A stretch of 64,000 bases of DNA from Salticus scenicus (taxonomy: Eukaryota; Arthropoda; Arachnida; Araneae; Salticidae). The position numbers and the translations under genes are program-made. The DNA lies in NCBI GenBank assembly GCA_963930645.1, contig OZ005662.1, positions 80,606,841 to 80,670,840 on the forward strand. Direction: 5' to 3'. Position 1 is the first letter of the stretch. Each line of letters begins with the position of its first letter. Of this stretch, positions 38,858 through 47,414 are shown piece by piece. A model generated the notes under the pieces. That model was not told the DNA's origin. It did not search any database and worked only from the letters and a program-made list of their open reading frames with translations.

Positions 38858-40671
38858 ACTAATATATTTATATTACCTATAAAACAATATTTTATACTTT
38901 ATGGATAAAAATGATTTTGGTCTATTGATTCAAGAGTTTACGAAGAGAAAGACACGTAAATTCCAGTCGCAAATAGATAGTTTTTACATACATCTTCGCT
39001 AACATGTATGCATTACTATTGTAAAATAAATCTGGGCAAATGAATTGTTCACACATTTAATTTTCTCTTGCACTAATAGCTTTCGGCAACCAACTATACT
39101 CTGTTCGCCGAGTACTGATAGCGAAAGTAAATAAAAATAAAGCAACGTGATTCTTGGCGATACTGTTGAATGACTGGCATTGGACTGAAGACATACGGCG
39201 TCTCTGACAAGCAAACGATTTCTTTTTTCGTTTGTTTATTTTGAAGTGATGTTTTCCTTTCTTCAGGCGTTTAATGAGAATTATCGAAAATAAAAGCATA
39301 GAATAAAGTCCTTGTAAGGAAAGCTAAATGCAGTAAACCCAGAGAATAGTTTTTATCCATCTGTCACAAACTATACTCACTTAAAAGGCAGAGAAAGCTA
39401 ACCTTCAGTCAATATAAACAGAATAGCCCATTCAGCAAAAAAACGTAAATGTGTCAAATTTTGGTGATAAAATAGCAATCCTTTATGTTTACATTAGCTA
39501 TCAGTTCTCTGCGAACAGACTATAGTTCACAACACCTAAAAATTCTGACTGTAGCAAATCGCTATTCAGTTTAGACTGCTTCACTTTCAATTCAATGTTT
39601 TTCTTTAAACAATTCCGACTGCAGTAAACATTACCATTTTGTTAGCGATGTTTCAAAAGTTTGACTGCGGCAAATTTCCACTTGTAGTCGCCTGTGGTGC
39701 TTTCAATGTGAGCAAACATTTAGAAATTATTCATTCACCCACTATACAAACAAACACTTATTGGCGCCCGTAACTCATTACCAGCTTTTTATATACTGCT
39801 AGAAAAAAAAAAAAGTTATATCAGTAAAATTATTTACTATAGATAAAAACAAAATTAAAAGCTTCAAATGCTCTAAACAGTTCTGATCATGGCAAAAATC
39901 ATCAAGCTCTTCGTGACCCCTAAAATTTCAAAATGCTGAAAACTCCCGTTTGCGGAAACCTGCAGAACTTTTTACCCGAGTCAGACATATATAATCTGTT
40001 CGCTGGCACAACAGACACCCGTTTGCTGGTGCACCCAACTGACCGTGTTGCATTAAACACCAGCCCTAATGTAATGTATTGAATACATTGAAAATTTCTG
40101 GCAATGCTTTGATGATAATATTTTAAAATGTATTTCGTTAAAATGTCTGTAATACGTGAATGAGTGAGTTGCATTTAAAAATATTTTAAATATAATAGAA
40201 GTTCGTGAAATTTGAAACATATGTCGTGTAGAAGTCTAGCAAAAAGGCATCAAATGTGAAAATTGCAAAGTTTGCATTAAACAGATAACAAAGTTATAAT
40301 TTTTCTATTTATGTTGCATTCCCCAATATTCTCCGATATACCCGATTGCCAAATTTTATTGTTCTGCGATGTCTGGATGTTTACATACACTATAGTTGCA
40401 CAGACAGATGCACAAGTGCAATGACATATAGTATCATTATTAGTATAAATACCTACATATAGTAACATACCTACATATATATAAACATATAGTATTATTA
40501 GTATAAATACCTACATATATACCTGCATTATCTAGTTTTTGGCATAAGTATTTTTAGACATTTTAAGGGGCGGCAAAATAAACAGCCGCCCCGGGCGGCA
40601 CTTTGGCTAGTTACGCCGCTGCGTAGGGTTCTTTCTATTTCCGCCATATCCTTTGTTTAAAATAAGTTCGA

Positions 40672-41145
40672 ATGTCTCTAGAACAAGTCTTGTTTAAGTC
40701 GCCTTGGATACCTTACAACGATAAATTTTTACAATCTCGAATAACTATTACCTATCCTGAAAATATTATTTTTACAACCCAATTTTTAAAACACATGCTG
40801 GATTCAGAAATTTATAAAAAATATTCTTATGCCGAAAAACCTAACGTATCAGCTTTTCAAAGTGTAGATTGGAATAATGCCATTATAGTTTTCAACGACG
40901 AATTACATTTGGTTTTGGCACCGGATCCCGTTCATCAACTCGTCCGCTTAGAACGTCGATTACAATACGAAGAAGCCGCAAACAATATTTTTGGACCTTT
41001 TAGATTTTTTCCATTTTTCGAATCGTTTAACAAGAACGGAATTAAAATATTTACACTTGTATTTTTCTTCGTTTTGTACTGGTCATTTTCATTAAAGAAC
41101 AAGTTTCGTTTTTTGTCTCTATCCAATAAGCCTTCAAACGCCTGA
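40672..41145 (+). CDS. C-terminally anchored protein, 157 aa, unidentified
   Basis: Starts MSLEQVLFKSPWIPYN after AAAATAAG. One hydrophobic span near residues 123-141 (IFTLVFFFVLYWSFSL), then a short basic tail. The topology suggests a tail-anchored membrane protein. It overlaps the 3' end of the convergent nuclease gene by 95 bases. A truncated inverted copy of its 5' part lies at 32958-33136. Family not recognised. Confidence 0.7.
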   Translation: MSLEQVLFKSPWIPYNDKFLQSRITITYPENIIFTTQFLKHMLDSEIYKKYSYAEKPNVSAFQSVDWNNAIIVFNDELHLVLAPDPVHQLVRLERRLQYEEAANNIFGPFRFFPFFESFNKNGIKIFTLVFFFVLYWSFSLKNKFRFLSLSNKPSNA

Positions 41146-42241
41146 CGAGATCTTCCGAATCCACAAAGACGTGACGCTCAGCATCAGGTACGGGTTGAGT
41201 AACCGTATTCTCGTAACCTTCTTTCGCTTTACGATACATTTCTTTAGAAAAACGTATGTTAGACAGCCCTGTCAGTAACTGATTCCGATCAAAAGTGTCA
41301 AATAAATGATTTTGCAAAAATTGTTGTTTGAATGAACGTGAAGTGTAATAATCTAATACCCAAAAATAGATCGTCCAAAACCAAACTACCAACTTATCGT
41401 CTAGAAACTCAACTTCTGTAAAATGAAGATGTTTTCGCATTTCCTTAATAAAAGACGCTATTATTGTGGGGGTATCGTAGTCTTCGTCTATAGCCATTAA
41501 GCAGTTGTGGATGGCTGGCGGATTTGTAGAAGAAATTGCCGTTAAAGGAGGTATGAAATCATTTCCAAATAAGAAAGAGGCATCTGTTAAACGTTTGATT
41601 GGATAGCTTTTTCCAATATTTTTTACTAAGCTATTAATATTATAAAATTGATTATATCGAAAAATTTGAATCGATTCGTATCTATTTAAACGTAATAGAG
41701 ACAAAATGAAGACATCTTGATCAATGCTGACCACAATTGGATTTTTACATTTTCCCAGAGATTCGGCTACATGAAATATTTTATGTTCGCCCTCGCCAGG
41801 AACGTTACAACCACACAATAGGACTTGCATGTCGCGATTGAACGTTTTCAAATTTTCCAGGATGTATATTTGTACACGTGTCGTCAGTTTATTGTTTCCG
41901 AATAAAATATATCTATAGAAGCTTTTTTTCGTCTCTTTGGATCGAGAACGGCGTTTTCTTTGCGTAGCCCATTTCATTGGTAAACCTTCGCCGTCAAATG
42001 ATAAAACAAACGTGACATAATCCAAGGTAAGGGATAAAAAAGTTTTAAAACACGTTTTTATTTGATCCCAAACGGATTCGCAAATTTCTTGAAAAATTTT
42101 TTCTTCCTCAATTTCAAGACATTGTTCGACAGCCACATACAAATAACTTTGGCAGTCTATGAGTACGGAATCGAAATTAGTTGGTAATTTAGAGGGTGAC
42201 GATATTAACTGGATAAGTTTACAAAAATTAGTAATACCCAT
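41051..42241 (-). CDS. XRN-type 5'-3' exoribonuclease-like protein
   Basis: 396 residues corresponding to the N-terminal catalytic part of XRN1/XRN2. It begins MGITNF. SFDGEGLPMKW (81-91) is followed by a basic RKRRSRSK run; PGEGEHKI is at 148-155, SIDQDVFILSLL at 172-183 and FLFGNDFIPPL at 223-233, all with conserved acidic residues in place. Host XRNs are far longer, so this is a minimal version. A virus-encoded 5'-3' RNase could remove decapped host mRNA or process viral RNA. The promoter has TATA (42343) and CACCC (42357). Convergent with the anchored protein gene. Confidence 0.8.
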   Translation of the reverse strand: MGITNFCKLIQLISSPSKLPTNFDSVLIDCQSYLYVAVEQCLEIEEEKIFQEICESVWDQIKTCFKTFLSLTLDYVTFVLSFDGEGLPMKWATQRKRRSRSKETKKSFYRYILFGNNKLTTRVQIYILENLKTFNRDMQVLLCGCNVPGEGEHKIFHVAESLGKCKNPIVVSIDQDVFILSLLRLNRYESIQIFRYNQFYNINSLVKNIGKSYPIKRLTDASFLFGNDFIPPLTAISSTNPPAIHNCLMAIDEDYDTPTIIASFIKEMRKHLHFTEVEFLDDKLVVWFWTIYFWVLDYYTSRSFKQQFLQNHLFDTFDRNQLLTGLSNIRFSKEMYRKAKEGYENTVTQPVPDAERHVFVDSEDLVRRLKAYWIETKNETCSLMKMTSTKRRKIQV

Positions 42242-42342
42242 TCTGTTATAAATATCGAACTTTATATAACCTTCTTGAAAAAATCTAAGTCTGTTGCTAG
42301 AAGGTGTCGAGACAAACTGACTGTATGGGTACGCTCGCAGTC

Positions 42343-42381
42343 ATATATATAGCTGAGCCACGCCCACTCAAAAAAAAAAAA

Positions 42382-42413
<32 letters not shown>
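42343..42413 (-). promoter_or_regulatory. CACCC/TATA promoter plus A16T28 dyad
   Basis: TATATATAG at 42344-42352, GCCACGCCCACT at 42358-42369, A(42370-42385)T(42386-42413). A second TATATAA lies nearer the nuclease start (about 42260). Confidence 0.55.
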
Positions 42414-42416
<3 letters not shown>

Positions 42417-42916
42417 GTTGGTTGGTTGGTTGATGAAGTTGGTTTCTAAAGTTATATTTCTCAGTTGGCTGTTAAAGTTATATTTCTTTATCCATTCATT
42501 GTAGATGGCGCTGCAGTCAATATATATAGTATATATATATAGTATATCTATTAGGGTGGGTGGGAGTGGAATTTATTTCTTCTACTGTAAGGTCATGCAT
42601 AAACCAGCTCCTGATGTCTAAACCCATTTCCTTTAAAATAGGATGGAATGGCGTAATTTATACAATATTGGCTTTGAAAACATGATTTTATAGACTTTTG
42701 TCTGACTAATGACAAGATATTGCAGGTTTTCATGAAATCATGGGCTTTCATAGAAAAATCTAACTATCTAGAGTCAGTCAATGTACATCTTACTGAAAAC
42801 ACATTACGAGGCATATTGGCTAGACGACCGTTGCTGGCAAATGTCGGGACACGATGAGGGTGTAGTCATGTTAGCGATAGTAAATATAGACAAATTTCAA
42901 AAGTGGGCGTGGCAAT

Positions 42917-42920
<4 letters not shown>
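42414..42920. repeat. Dispersed hr-like element, copy 5 (long form)
   Basis: Same block order as copies 2, 4 and 6, from the TTGG repeat to GTGGGCGTGGCA next to the dyad at 42921. Confidence 0.7.
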
Positions 42921-42959
<39 letters not shown>

Positions 42960-42969
42960 TTTTTTTTTT
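42921..42969. repeat. A35T14 dyad
   Basis: A(42921-42955)T(42956-42969), followed by GGTTGGTTGGTTG. It separates hr-like copy 5 from the plus-strand repeat-protein gene. Confidence 0.6.
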
Positions 42970-43081
42970 CAGCTGGTTGGTTGGTTGATATATATATTTT
43001 TTTCCTCGTTCATCAAGATTCACTTTTCAATTGTCATGACCAAGCGATTGCTTACCAAATTCAATTAAACCAAGTCAAGAA

Positions 43082-44172
43082 ATGTCTAGAATAATTTGTC
43101 CAGAAAAAGTTCTAGGTAATCGTTATGCCTTTAGAAATAATGGAACATGTTATTATCCTAAAGACGGATTTGGAAATGAGTATAAAGATGACCGTTTAGG
43201 TTTTATCGCAATCAATAATCTATACATTTATCCGTTAACGAGTTCGGGTAAGCCAAAGTATCCTATTATAAATGGTAAAGAAATTTATGAAATTTATGCA
43301 GGTAGAGCTATAATTGGCAAAGGCGTAGATGGAAATGAATATTATGCCAAGGATAGATATGGAAATGAATATTATCCAGAAGGATAATATTCATTTGTGC
43401 CAAGTTGAAAGATGGAACGCCTTATTATGCATCTACTGTCAACGATAGGAACATATTTCCATTCGACTCGTATGGAAACGAATATTATTTTACATTTGTT
43501 GATTTGACGAAACCCAGCACGATACCCAATAGATATGCTGTATCTTTTGCAGAAGGTGACATTTACCCTCTGAGACTAACTAGTGAGGGTAACGAATCAC
43601 AATATATAATAAATAACACGTATGCCATTGATAAAGACAGAAAACAATTTTATCCAAAAGATGGATACAAAAATGAATATTATTTAGATATTAGTCAGTT
43701 GCACATTCAAGAATTTAATCGTAAAGGGACATTGAGTAAAATTTTATTAGAAAGATATGCTTTGACAAATGATAGAAAAATCATATTACCTGAATTACAA
43801 AATGCGTTTTATATAAATACTGCTATGAAACCCGTCGTAAAAACTGAAACTGTAATTGGGAGACTAATTCGAGATGATGGCCAAATAAAGGATTTTTTAA
43901 CAAATATATCCGAATCTGAATCTACTGTACTCGAAAAACCTTACAAATATAAAACCTTGGTAACGAATGAGACAAAATTCATTGCTCTAAAGCCACCAGT
44001 TACCAATTTTACATTTTTTGGGATTTTAAATGCAGCATTACCGTTTTATCAAAGATGGTGTTTTTGGGTATTAGTAATAATCGTTGTAATTATAAAAACA
44101 ATTTTTCTCGTATGGTGGTTCTTTTTAAGGACACGTCTGACATCAAGTATATTCGATAACATAAAACTTTAA
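43082..44172 (+). pseudogene. GNEYYPKD-repeat membrane protein, copy 3, frameshifted
   Basis: From the ATG at 43082 about 100 residues of repeats (GNEYYAKDRYGNEYYPEG) end at a stop at 43385-43387. The repeat pattern resumes at once in another frame (KDGTPYYAS, DSYGNEYYF) and runs to 44172, but without its own ATG. One indel near 43385 is the simplest explanation. The second part ends with a transmembrane helix (about 25 residues, FWVLVIIVVIIKTIFLVW) and a short basic tail, which the other two repeat proteins lack. It is thus the anchored member of the family. Confidence 0.7.
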
Positions 44173-44234
44173 AAAAATAATATATCCTGCCTTCAGAATG
44201 TTAGCTAGAGTCAATCAACCAATTAACCAACCTT

Positions 44235-44273
44235 AAAAAAAAAAAAAAAATTTTTTTTTTTTTTTTTTTTTTT
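44235..44273. repeat. A16T23 dyad with degenerate upstream block
   Basis: A(44235-44250)T(44251-44273), preceded by CCAATTAACCAACC and a partial promoter-like block (GTTAGCTAGAGTC) without a TATA box. Confidence 0.55.
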
Positions 44274-44277
44274 AAAC

Positions 44278-44922
44278 TTAAGCTAAGTTCAAGTATTTTA
44301 CTAGACTCTCAACATTTTCCTTTCCCATAGTTAAATTATATAATGAAACACATTTCTGCAATGTTTTTGCATCTATATCGCTGTCTACAACATCTGGTTC
44401 TCTTGGCAATAAGACTCGTGTCATTTCTTCAATGCATCTGTAGACTATATGATAAACCCACTTTGCGGGAACTGGTGTGGCGTTACCAATCAATTTGTAC
44501 ATTTTTCTAATAGTTTGTACATGTAATTTCATGTATTCGGGTTCATCATCAAAAATTGTCTCGCCCTCTCCGTATCGAAGGTTATGCATATAATTTTCAC
44601 GTTTATAATTGGGTTTGATTTCGCCATATAATCCGTCTACGGCTAAAATAAAATCTAAATCGGGTACTTCTTTCAACATGCCCTCCATTTTTTCATTTTC
44701 AACGACTCTGCGATCGGTCTTTAGAATCGCAGCAATTTCTGGATGGACGGGTGTGTAATTTTTAAGAAGATTTTCAACCGTTGTCCAAGTTAAGCCGAGT
44801 TCTTCAAAGACATGTTCCAATAGATTTAATTTAAGCGTTTTCAGACTGACATTCTTCTTAATGTCTTGTGGTGAAATGCTGACGCGAAATAGCTGATTGA
44901 TATTTTCCTGGAGTGTGTTCAT
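44278..44922 (-). CDS. Unidentified 214-aa protein
   Basis: Starts MNTLQENINQLFRVSI directly after AATAAAG (44923-44929 on the minus strand). Helical and acidic, without Cys clusters or membrane spans. It is divergent from the 341-aa gene at 45107, with 184 bases between them. Motif class and position suggest a core-like or structural protein. No family recognised. Confidence 0.7.
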   Translation of the reverse strand: MNTLQENINQLFRVSISPQDIKKNVSLKTLKLNLLEHVFEELGLTWTTVENLLKNYTPVHPEIAAILKTDRRVVENEKMEGMLKEVPDLDFILAVDGLYGEIKPNYKRENYMHNLRYGEGETIFDDEPEYMKLHVQTIRKMYKLIGNATPVPAKWVYHIVYRCIEEMTRVLLPREPDVVDSDIDAKTLQKCVSLYNLTMGKENVESLVKYLNLA

Positions 44923-44929
44923 CTTTATT
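44923..44929 (-). promoter_or_regulatory. AATAAAG motif abutting the ATG
   Basis: Minus-strand copy of the start-proximal motif, directly before the 44922 start codon. Confidence 0.4.
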
Positions 44930-45099
44930 AAACCCCTTTCGATTGAAGCCTGTCTTTTTTTTTTAATTAAATTAAGATGTTTACGGTGTATATATTAACG
45001 TTTTTCGTCATGTATATTTGTCATTGTACTATGGCTCGTAATTTATTATCCTATTACTTAGTCAAGCCCTATCCGTTCCATCTTAACCTTTTTCGCTGG

Positions 45100-45106
45100 A
45101 ATAAAG
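45100..45106 (+). promoter_or_regulatory. AATAAAG motif abutting the ATG
   Basis: Directly precedes the 45107 start codon. Confidence 0.45.
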
Positions 45107-46132
45107 ATGTCCAACTCACATTTGATTAAGTGGTTCGAAGAGATATTATTTGGTAGTCAAAGGCCTCCTATTCGAGAGCCAACAGAAGTACACAATATAA
45201 TTTTACGCATGGAATCGGAAAATATTCCTTGGTTTCATATGATTTCTCAAGGTGGCCTGACACTGTTTCCATATCAGGTACACGGAGACATTAATTCTTT
45301 ACTCGATTACTTAGAAAAACAATGGATCGACAAAGAACCTTATTACGACCCGCCGATATTTAAAACGCGAGCCGTTTCCAAATTTTGGGATCAGTTACAA
45401 CTCTTGTTGGCAAGACGACTGGAGCCGCCTCCGCCTTTACCGAACCCATCTAAAACAGACGCCGAAACTTTAAAAGAAATTTTAGAACCCACTCGTCCAA
45501 ATCAAAAATTTTCTTACGAATCGGCCGAATTTTGGGGTGAAGTGGCTCGTAGATTTATCAATTTGAATAGACCTGAAGACGCATCGACGCTACCCAACAT
45601 ACCTTCAGATCTCACAAAGAGAGCCATACAGCTCTACGACATAACTTCTAGAGCTCAAGGCATGTATTACGATCCTTATACCTATTATTTGGTACATGAT
45701 TCGGAATACGTAGACTCGGTTCATTGGCGAAGCGGTCAAAATCTCGAAGCCTTCATGCATCATCGACGCAGACATCCCTTAACGCTATCTATACAGGCCA
45801 TTCTAAAGAAAAGTTTAAACGATTTGTTAAACGGTAAGAAACCCTCAGTTTTTAAGGATTCGTGTCCTCAGCTCGATTCTCTATTGCATAACATTAAGGT
45901 CATTCATGAAGAAATTGAGCAAGTTCCGCACGAAAATCAACCGCCTAAGCTCATAGACGTTTTCCAACGACTCTTGGCTCTTTGTAAGCGAGACGGATTA
46001 TGGGAAAATCAAATTTCTGAAATTGAATTGGAACCCATTTCGACGAGTCTTTTACATTTGACGGAACGAGTTCAGATTCTAGAACGCGAGAAAAAAATTT
46101 TATGGAAACATGTTATCGAAGATGATGAGTAA
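45107..46132 (+). CDS. Unidentified 341-aa core-like protein
   Basis: Starts MSNSHLIKWFEEILFG. Mostly helical, with a Pro-rich stretch (LEPPPPLPNPSK, near residue 105) and a likely coiled coil at the C-terminus (LLHLTERVQILEREKKILW). No signal peptide or membrane span. Its last 20 bases overlap the convergent gene at 46113. Intact ORF, AATAAAG start and dense packing suggest an essential structural or assembly gene, possibly capsid-related, but no motif proves that. Confidence 0.75.
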   Translation: MSNSHLIKWFEEILFGSQRPPIREPTEVHNIILRMESENIPWFHMISQGGLTLFPYQVHGDINSLLDYLEKQWIDKEPYYDPPIFKTRAVSKFWDQLQLLLARRLEPPPPLPNPSKTDAETLKEILEPTRPNQKFSYESAEFWGEVARRFINLNRPEDASTLPNIPSDLTKRAIQLYDITSRAQGMYYDPYTYYLVHDSEYVDSVHWRSGQNLEAFMHHRRRHPLTLSIQAILKKSLNDLLNGKKPSVFKDSCPQLDSLLHNIKVIHEEIEQVPHENQPPKLIDVFQRLLALCKRDGLWENQISEIELEPISTSLLHLTERVQILEREKKILWKHVIEDDE

Positions 46133-46577
46133 TCTGATTCAAAGCCACCAAAGCGCATTTCTTCAAATTGCCTTTATGCAAAGGACAATTCGCCGAATTT
46201 ATAATATTACGGTTTACGGTCGGCACGCCTAATTGTTCCACGTTCATAATGCTACGTATGCCGGCATCTCTTAAAATGTTAGGTTGGAAACTACCGCCTT
46301 CGTAACCGAAAACAATCTCTGTGTTGGGAAATAGGTTCTGTAAAAACTCATAACGATCCTTCAAATATTTTAATACGTCTGAATAAATTATTCCGCTGCT
46401 GGTAGTCACTTCTACGTCTGGACGAGCTAGAGGATAGCATTTTCGCATCTTTGAATAATTCATGGGACTCGTAATATGGAAACATGAAAGTAAGCCTGTC
46501 ACGTCGCAATAAGCCAGTTCTAGAGGCACATACTTATCTCCCAAGACCACACCTTTTGTATGTACGATTGCTTGCAT
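46113..46577 (-). CDS. Possible RNase H-like nuclease-related protein, 154 aa
   Basis: The layout recalls a family of RNase H-like proteins seen in arthropods and some of their viruses. A first strand with YVPLELAYCD leads into FHITSP, then VFGYEGGSFQ about 90 residues in, and a C-terminal CPLH followed by KKCALVALNQI. The acidic residues could be metal ligands, but I cannot verify the fold, and the recognition rests on general pattern memory. Only 11 bases separate its ATG from that of the divergent membrane-protein gene at 46589. Confidence 0.45.
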   Translation of the reverse strand: MQAIVHTKGVVLGDKYVPLELAYCDVTGLLSCFHITSPMNYSKMRKCYPLARPDVEVTTSSGIIYSDVLKYLKDRYEFLQNLFPNTEIVFGYEGGSFQPNILRDAGIRSIMNVEQLGVPTVNRNIINSANCPLHKGNLKKCALVALNQITHHLR

Positions 46578-46581
46578 TCTA

Positions 46582-46588
46582 AATAAAG
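46582..46588 (+). promoter_or_regulatory. AATAAAG motif in an 11-base divergent intergenic gap
   Basis: The gap between the start codons at 46577 (minus) and 46589 (plus) is only 11 bases and consists mostly of this motif. No room is left for a TATA promoter outside coding sequence. Confidence 0.5.
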
Positions 46589-46858
46589 ATGAAAGGCATC
46601 GGGTTCAATACAATCCTTCTTGGTTTCGTTCTGGTCAATTTGATTATAAGCTTGGGTGTGACAGACTTCACGATGTACAAGATGTCCAATGCTACTGAGT
46701 ACGCATTCGGTACGGGTGCTAACATTATGGTGGCAACAACCAAAGGCGTCTCAGCTCCAACCTTCTTCGCTGACAACAAACTGTTGTTGTTGTTGCCGAC
46801 CGTTTCAAATACCCTGAGTATGATTCTTATCGGCGCGCTAATTATAATTAACAAATAA
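46589..46858 (+). CDS. Small two-span membrane protein, 89 aa
   Basis: Hydrophobic spans at about residues 7-23 (ILLGFVLVNLIISLGV) and 66-86 (LLLLLPTVSNTLSMILIGAL) flank a polar loop. Codon use is richer in G+C than most neighbours, as expected for a highly expressed virion protein. Followed after 10 bases by another small membrane protein, probably co-transcribed. Family unknown. Confidence 0.7.
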   Translation: MKGIGFNTILLGFVLVNLIISLGVTDFTMYKMSNATEYAFGTGANIMVATTKGVSAPTFFADNKLLLLLPTVSNTLSMILIGALIIINK

Positions 46859-46860
46859 AG
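46854..46860 (+). promoter_or_regulatory. AATAAAG motif overlapping the upstream stop codon
   Basis: The TAA of the 46589 gene lies inside the motif; the next ATG is at 46869. It could be a promoter for the next gene or an AATAAA signal for the previous one. Confidence 0.35.
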
Positions 46861-46868
46861 TAGCAACT

Positions 46869-47081
46869 ATGAATCTCAGAATGATGTTGGCAATCACGTT
46901 GGTCGTGTTTCTAGTAGTGGGTCTAATGACATATGGTTATCTAGTATATTCTATTAAGGGTGTTACAGATAAAAAAACTGGAACTGAAATGGTAACACTT
47001 CAGAAAACAAAATTGTATGACCAACTATTTATACAATTGGTACAACTGTTGGTTGCCGGCTTTATTGTCTATAAGAATTAA
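46869..47081 (+). CDS. Small two-span membrane protein, 70 aa
   Basis: Starts MNLRMMLAITLVVFLVVG. Spans at about residues 6-26 and 50-67, with a polar loop (KGVTDKKTGTEM) between. Similar in size and layout to the preceding 89-aa protein but not obviously homologous. The two likely form a unit of envelope proteins. Confidence 0.7.
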   Translation: MNLRMMLAITLVVFLVVGLMTYGYLVYSIKGVTDKKTGTEMVTLQKTKLYDQLFIQLVQLLVAGFIVYKN

Positions 47082-47163
47082 TCTTGACGGATAACTAGAA
47101 ATCTAGACAGAGACTGTTGCTGGCGGACTTCGAGACACAATGAGGTGTGGACGCGTTAGCAGT

Positions 47164-47186
47164 TATATATATATATATAGTTAAAC

Positions 47187-47251
<65 letters not shown>
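47164..47251 (-). promoter_or_regulatory. Orphan minus-facing TATA promoter plus A34T29 dyad
   Basis: A TATATATATATATATAG run at 47165-47180 and A(47189-47222)T(47223-47251), with the GACTGTTGCTGGC block at 47112. It points into the 3' end of the plus-strand membrane-protein pair. Confidence 0.5.
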
Positions 47252-47254
<3 letters not shown>

Positions 47255-47414
47255 GTTGGTTGGTTGGTTTCAATAGACTTTATCAACCAACAAACCAACT
47301 ATATTAAATAAGTTAACTTTGCTCGAAACTTATTGCAGTCATCTCTCAAGATACCATGCATATACTGTAAAATTAAATAGTATCGTCAGTTTATGGTACT
47401 TGGATTTCAATCGA

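Larger units (their letters stand above)
35352..40621. mobile_element. hAT-type DNA transposon remnant (5,270 bp)
   Basis: Terminal inverted repeats CAGTGGCGTAAC (35352-35363) and GTTACGCCGCTG (40610-40621) differ at one base and are flanked by a perfect 8-bp duplication CGTAGGGT (35344-35351 and 40622-40629). Both ends carry GC-rich CCGCCCCGGGCGGCA palindromes typical of one hAT group. The interior has no long ORF. On the plus strand, 38778-38857 still reads QSFSELKLFKIYLW and so on, a decayed hAT C-terminal dimerisation region followed by a stop. It also contains homopolymer runs (36690-36723; 38042-38068) and a nested element. Non-autonomous now. Confidence 0.9.
34383..40647 (-). pseudogene. 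Accessory family B protein, right-arm copy, disrupted by a hAT insertion
   Basis: The original ATG is at 40645-40647. About six codons later, within the 8-bp target duplication, the reading is interrupted by the transposon (35352-40621) and resumes at 35351 toward the stop at 34383. The remaining 330 codons are intact. The C-terminal 110 residues are nearly identical to the left-arm copy, while the linker is Ser/Thr-rich instead of Pro-rich. A chance frame extends a short way into the transposon and supplies an artificial ATG. Without splicing over the insert the normal N-terminus is lost. Confidence 0.85.
32958..40868. repeat. Inverted duplication around an A/T dyad, right arm opened by a transposon
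   Basis: The left arm 32958-34310 and the right arm 34370-35351 plus 40622-40868 are inverted copies containing one gene and part of the next. The axis is the A23T33 tract at 34310-34365. The last 350 bases of the two genes near the axis are almost identical, the middle parts differ strongly, and the outer parts are again close. Confidence 0.85.

Noticed and set aside
36729..40468. Several ORFs of 60-85 codons inside the hAT element
   Set aside because: Low-complexity, no start context, and no similarity to transposase or viral proteins; the only coding trace is the short dimerisation fragment.
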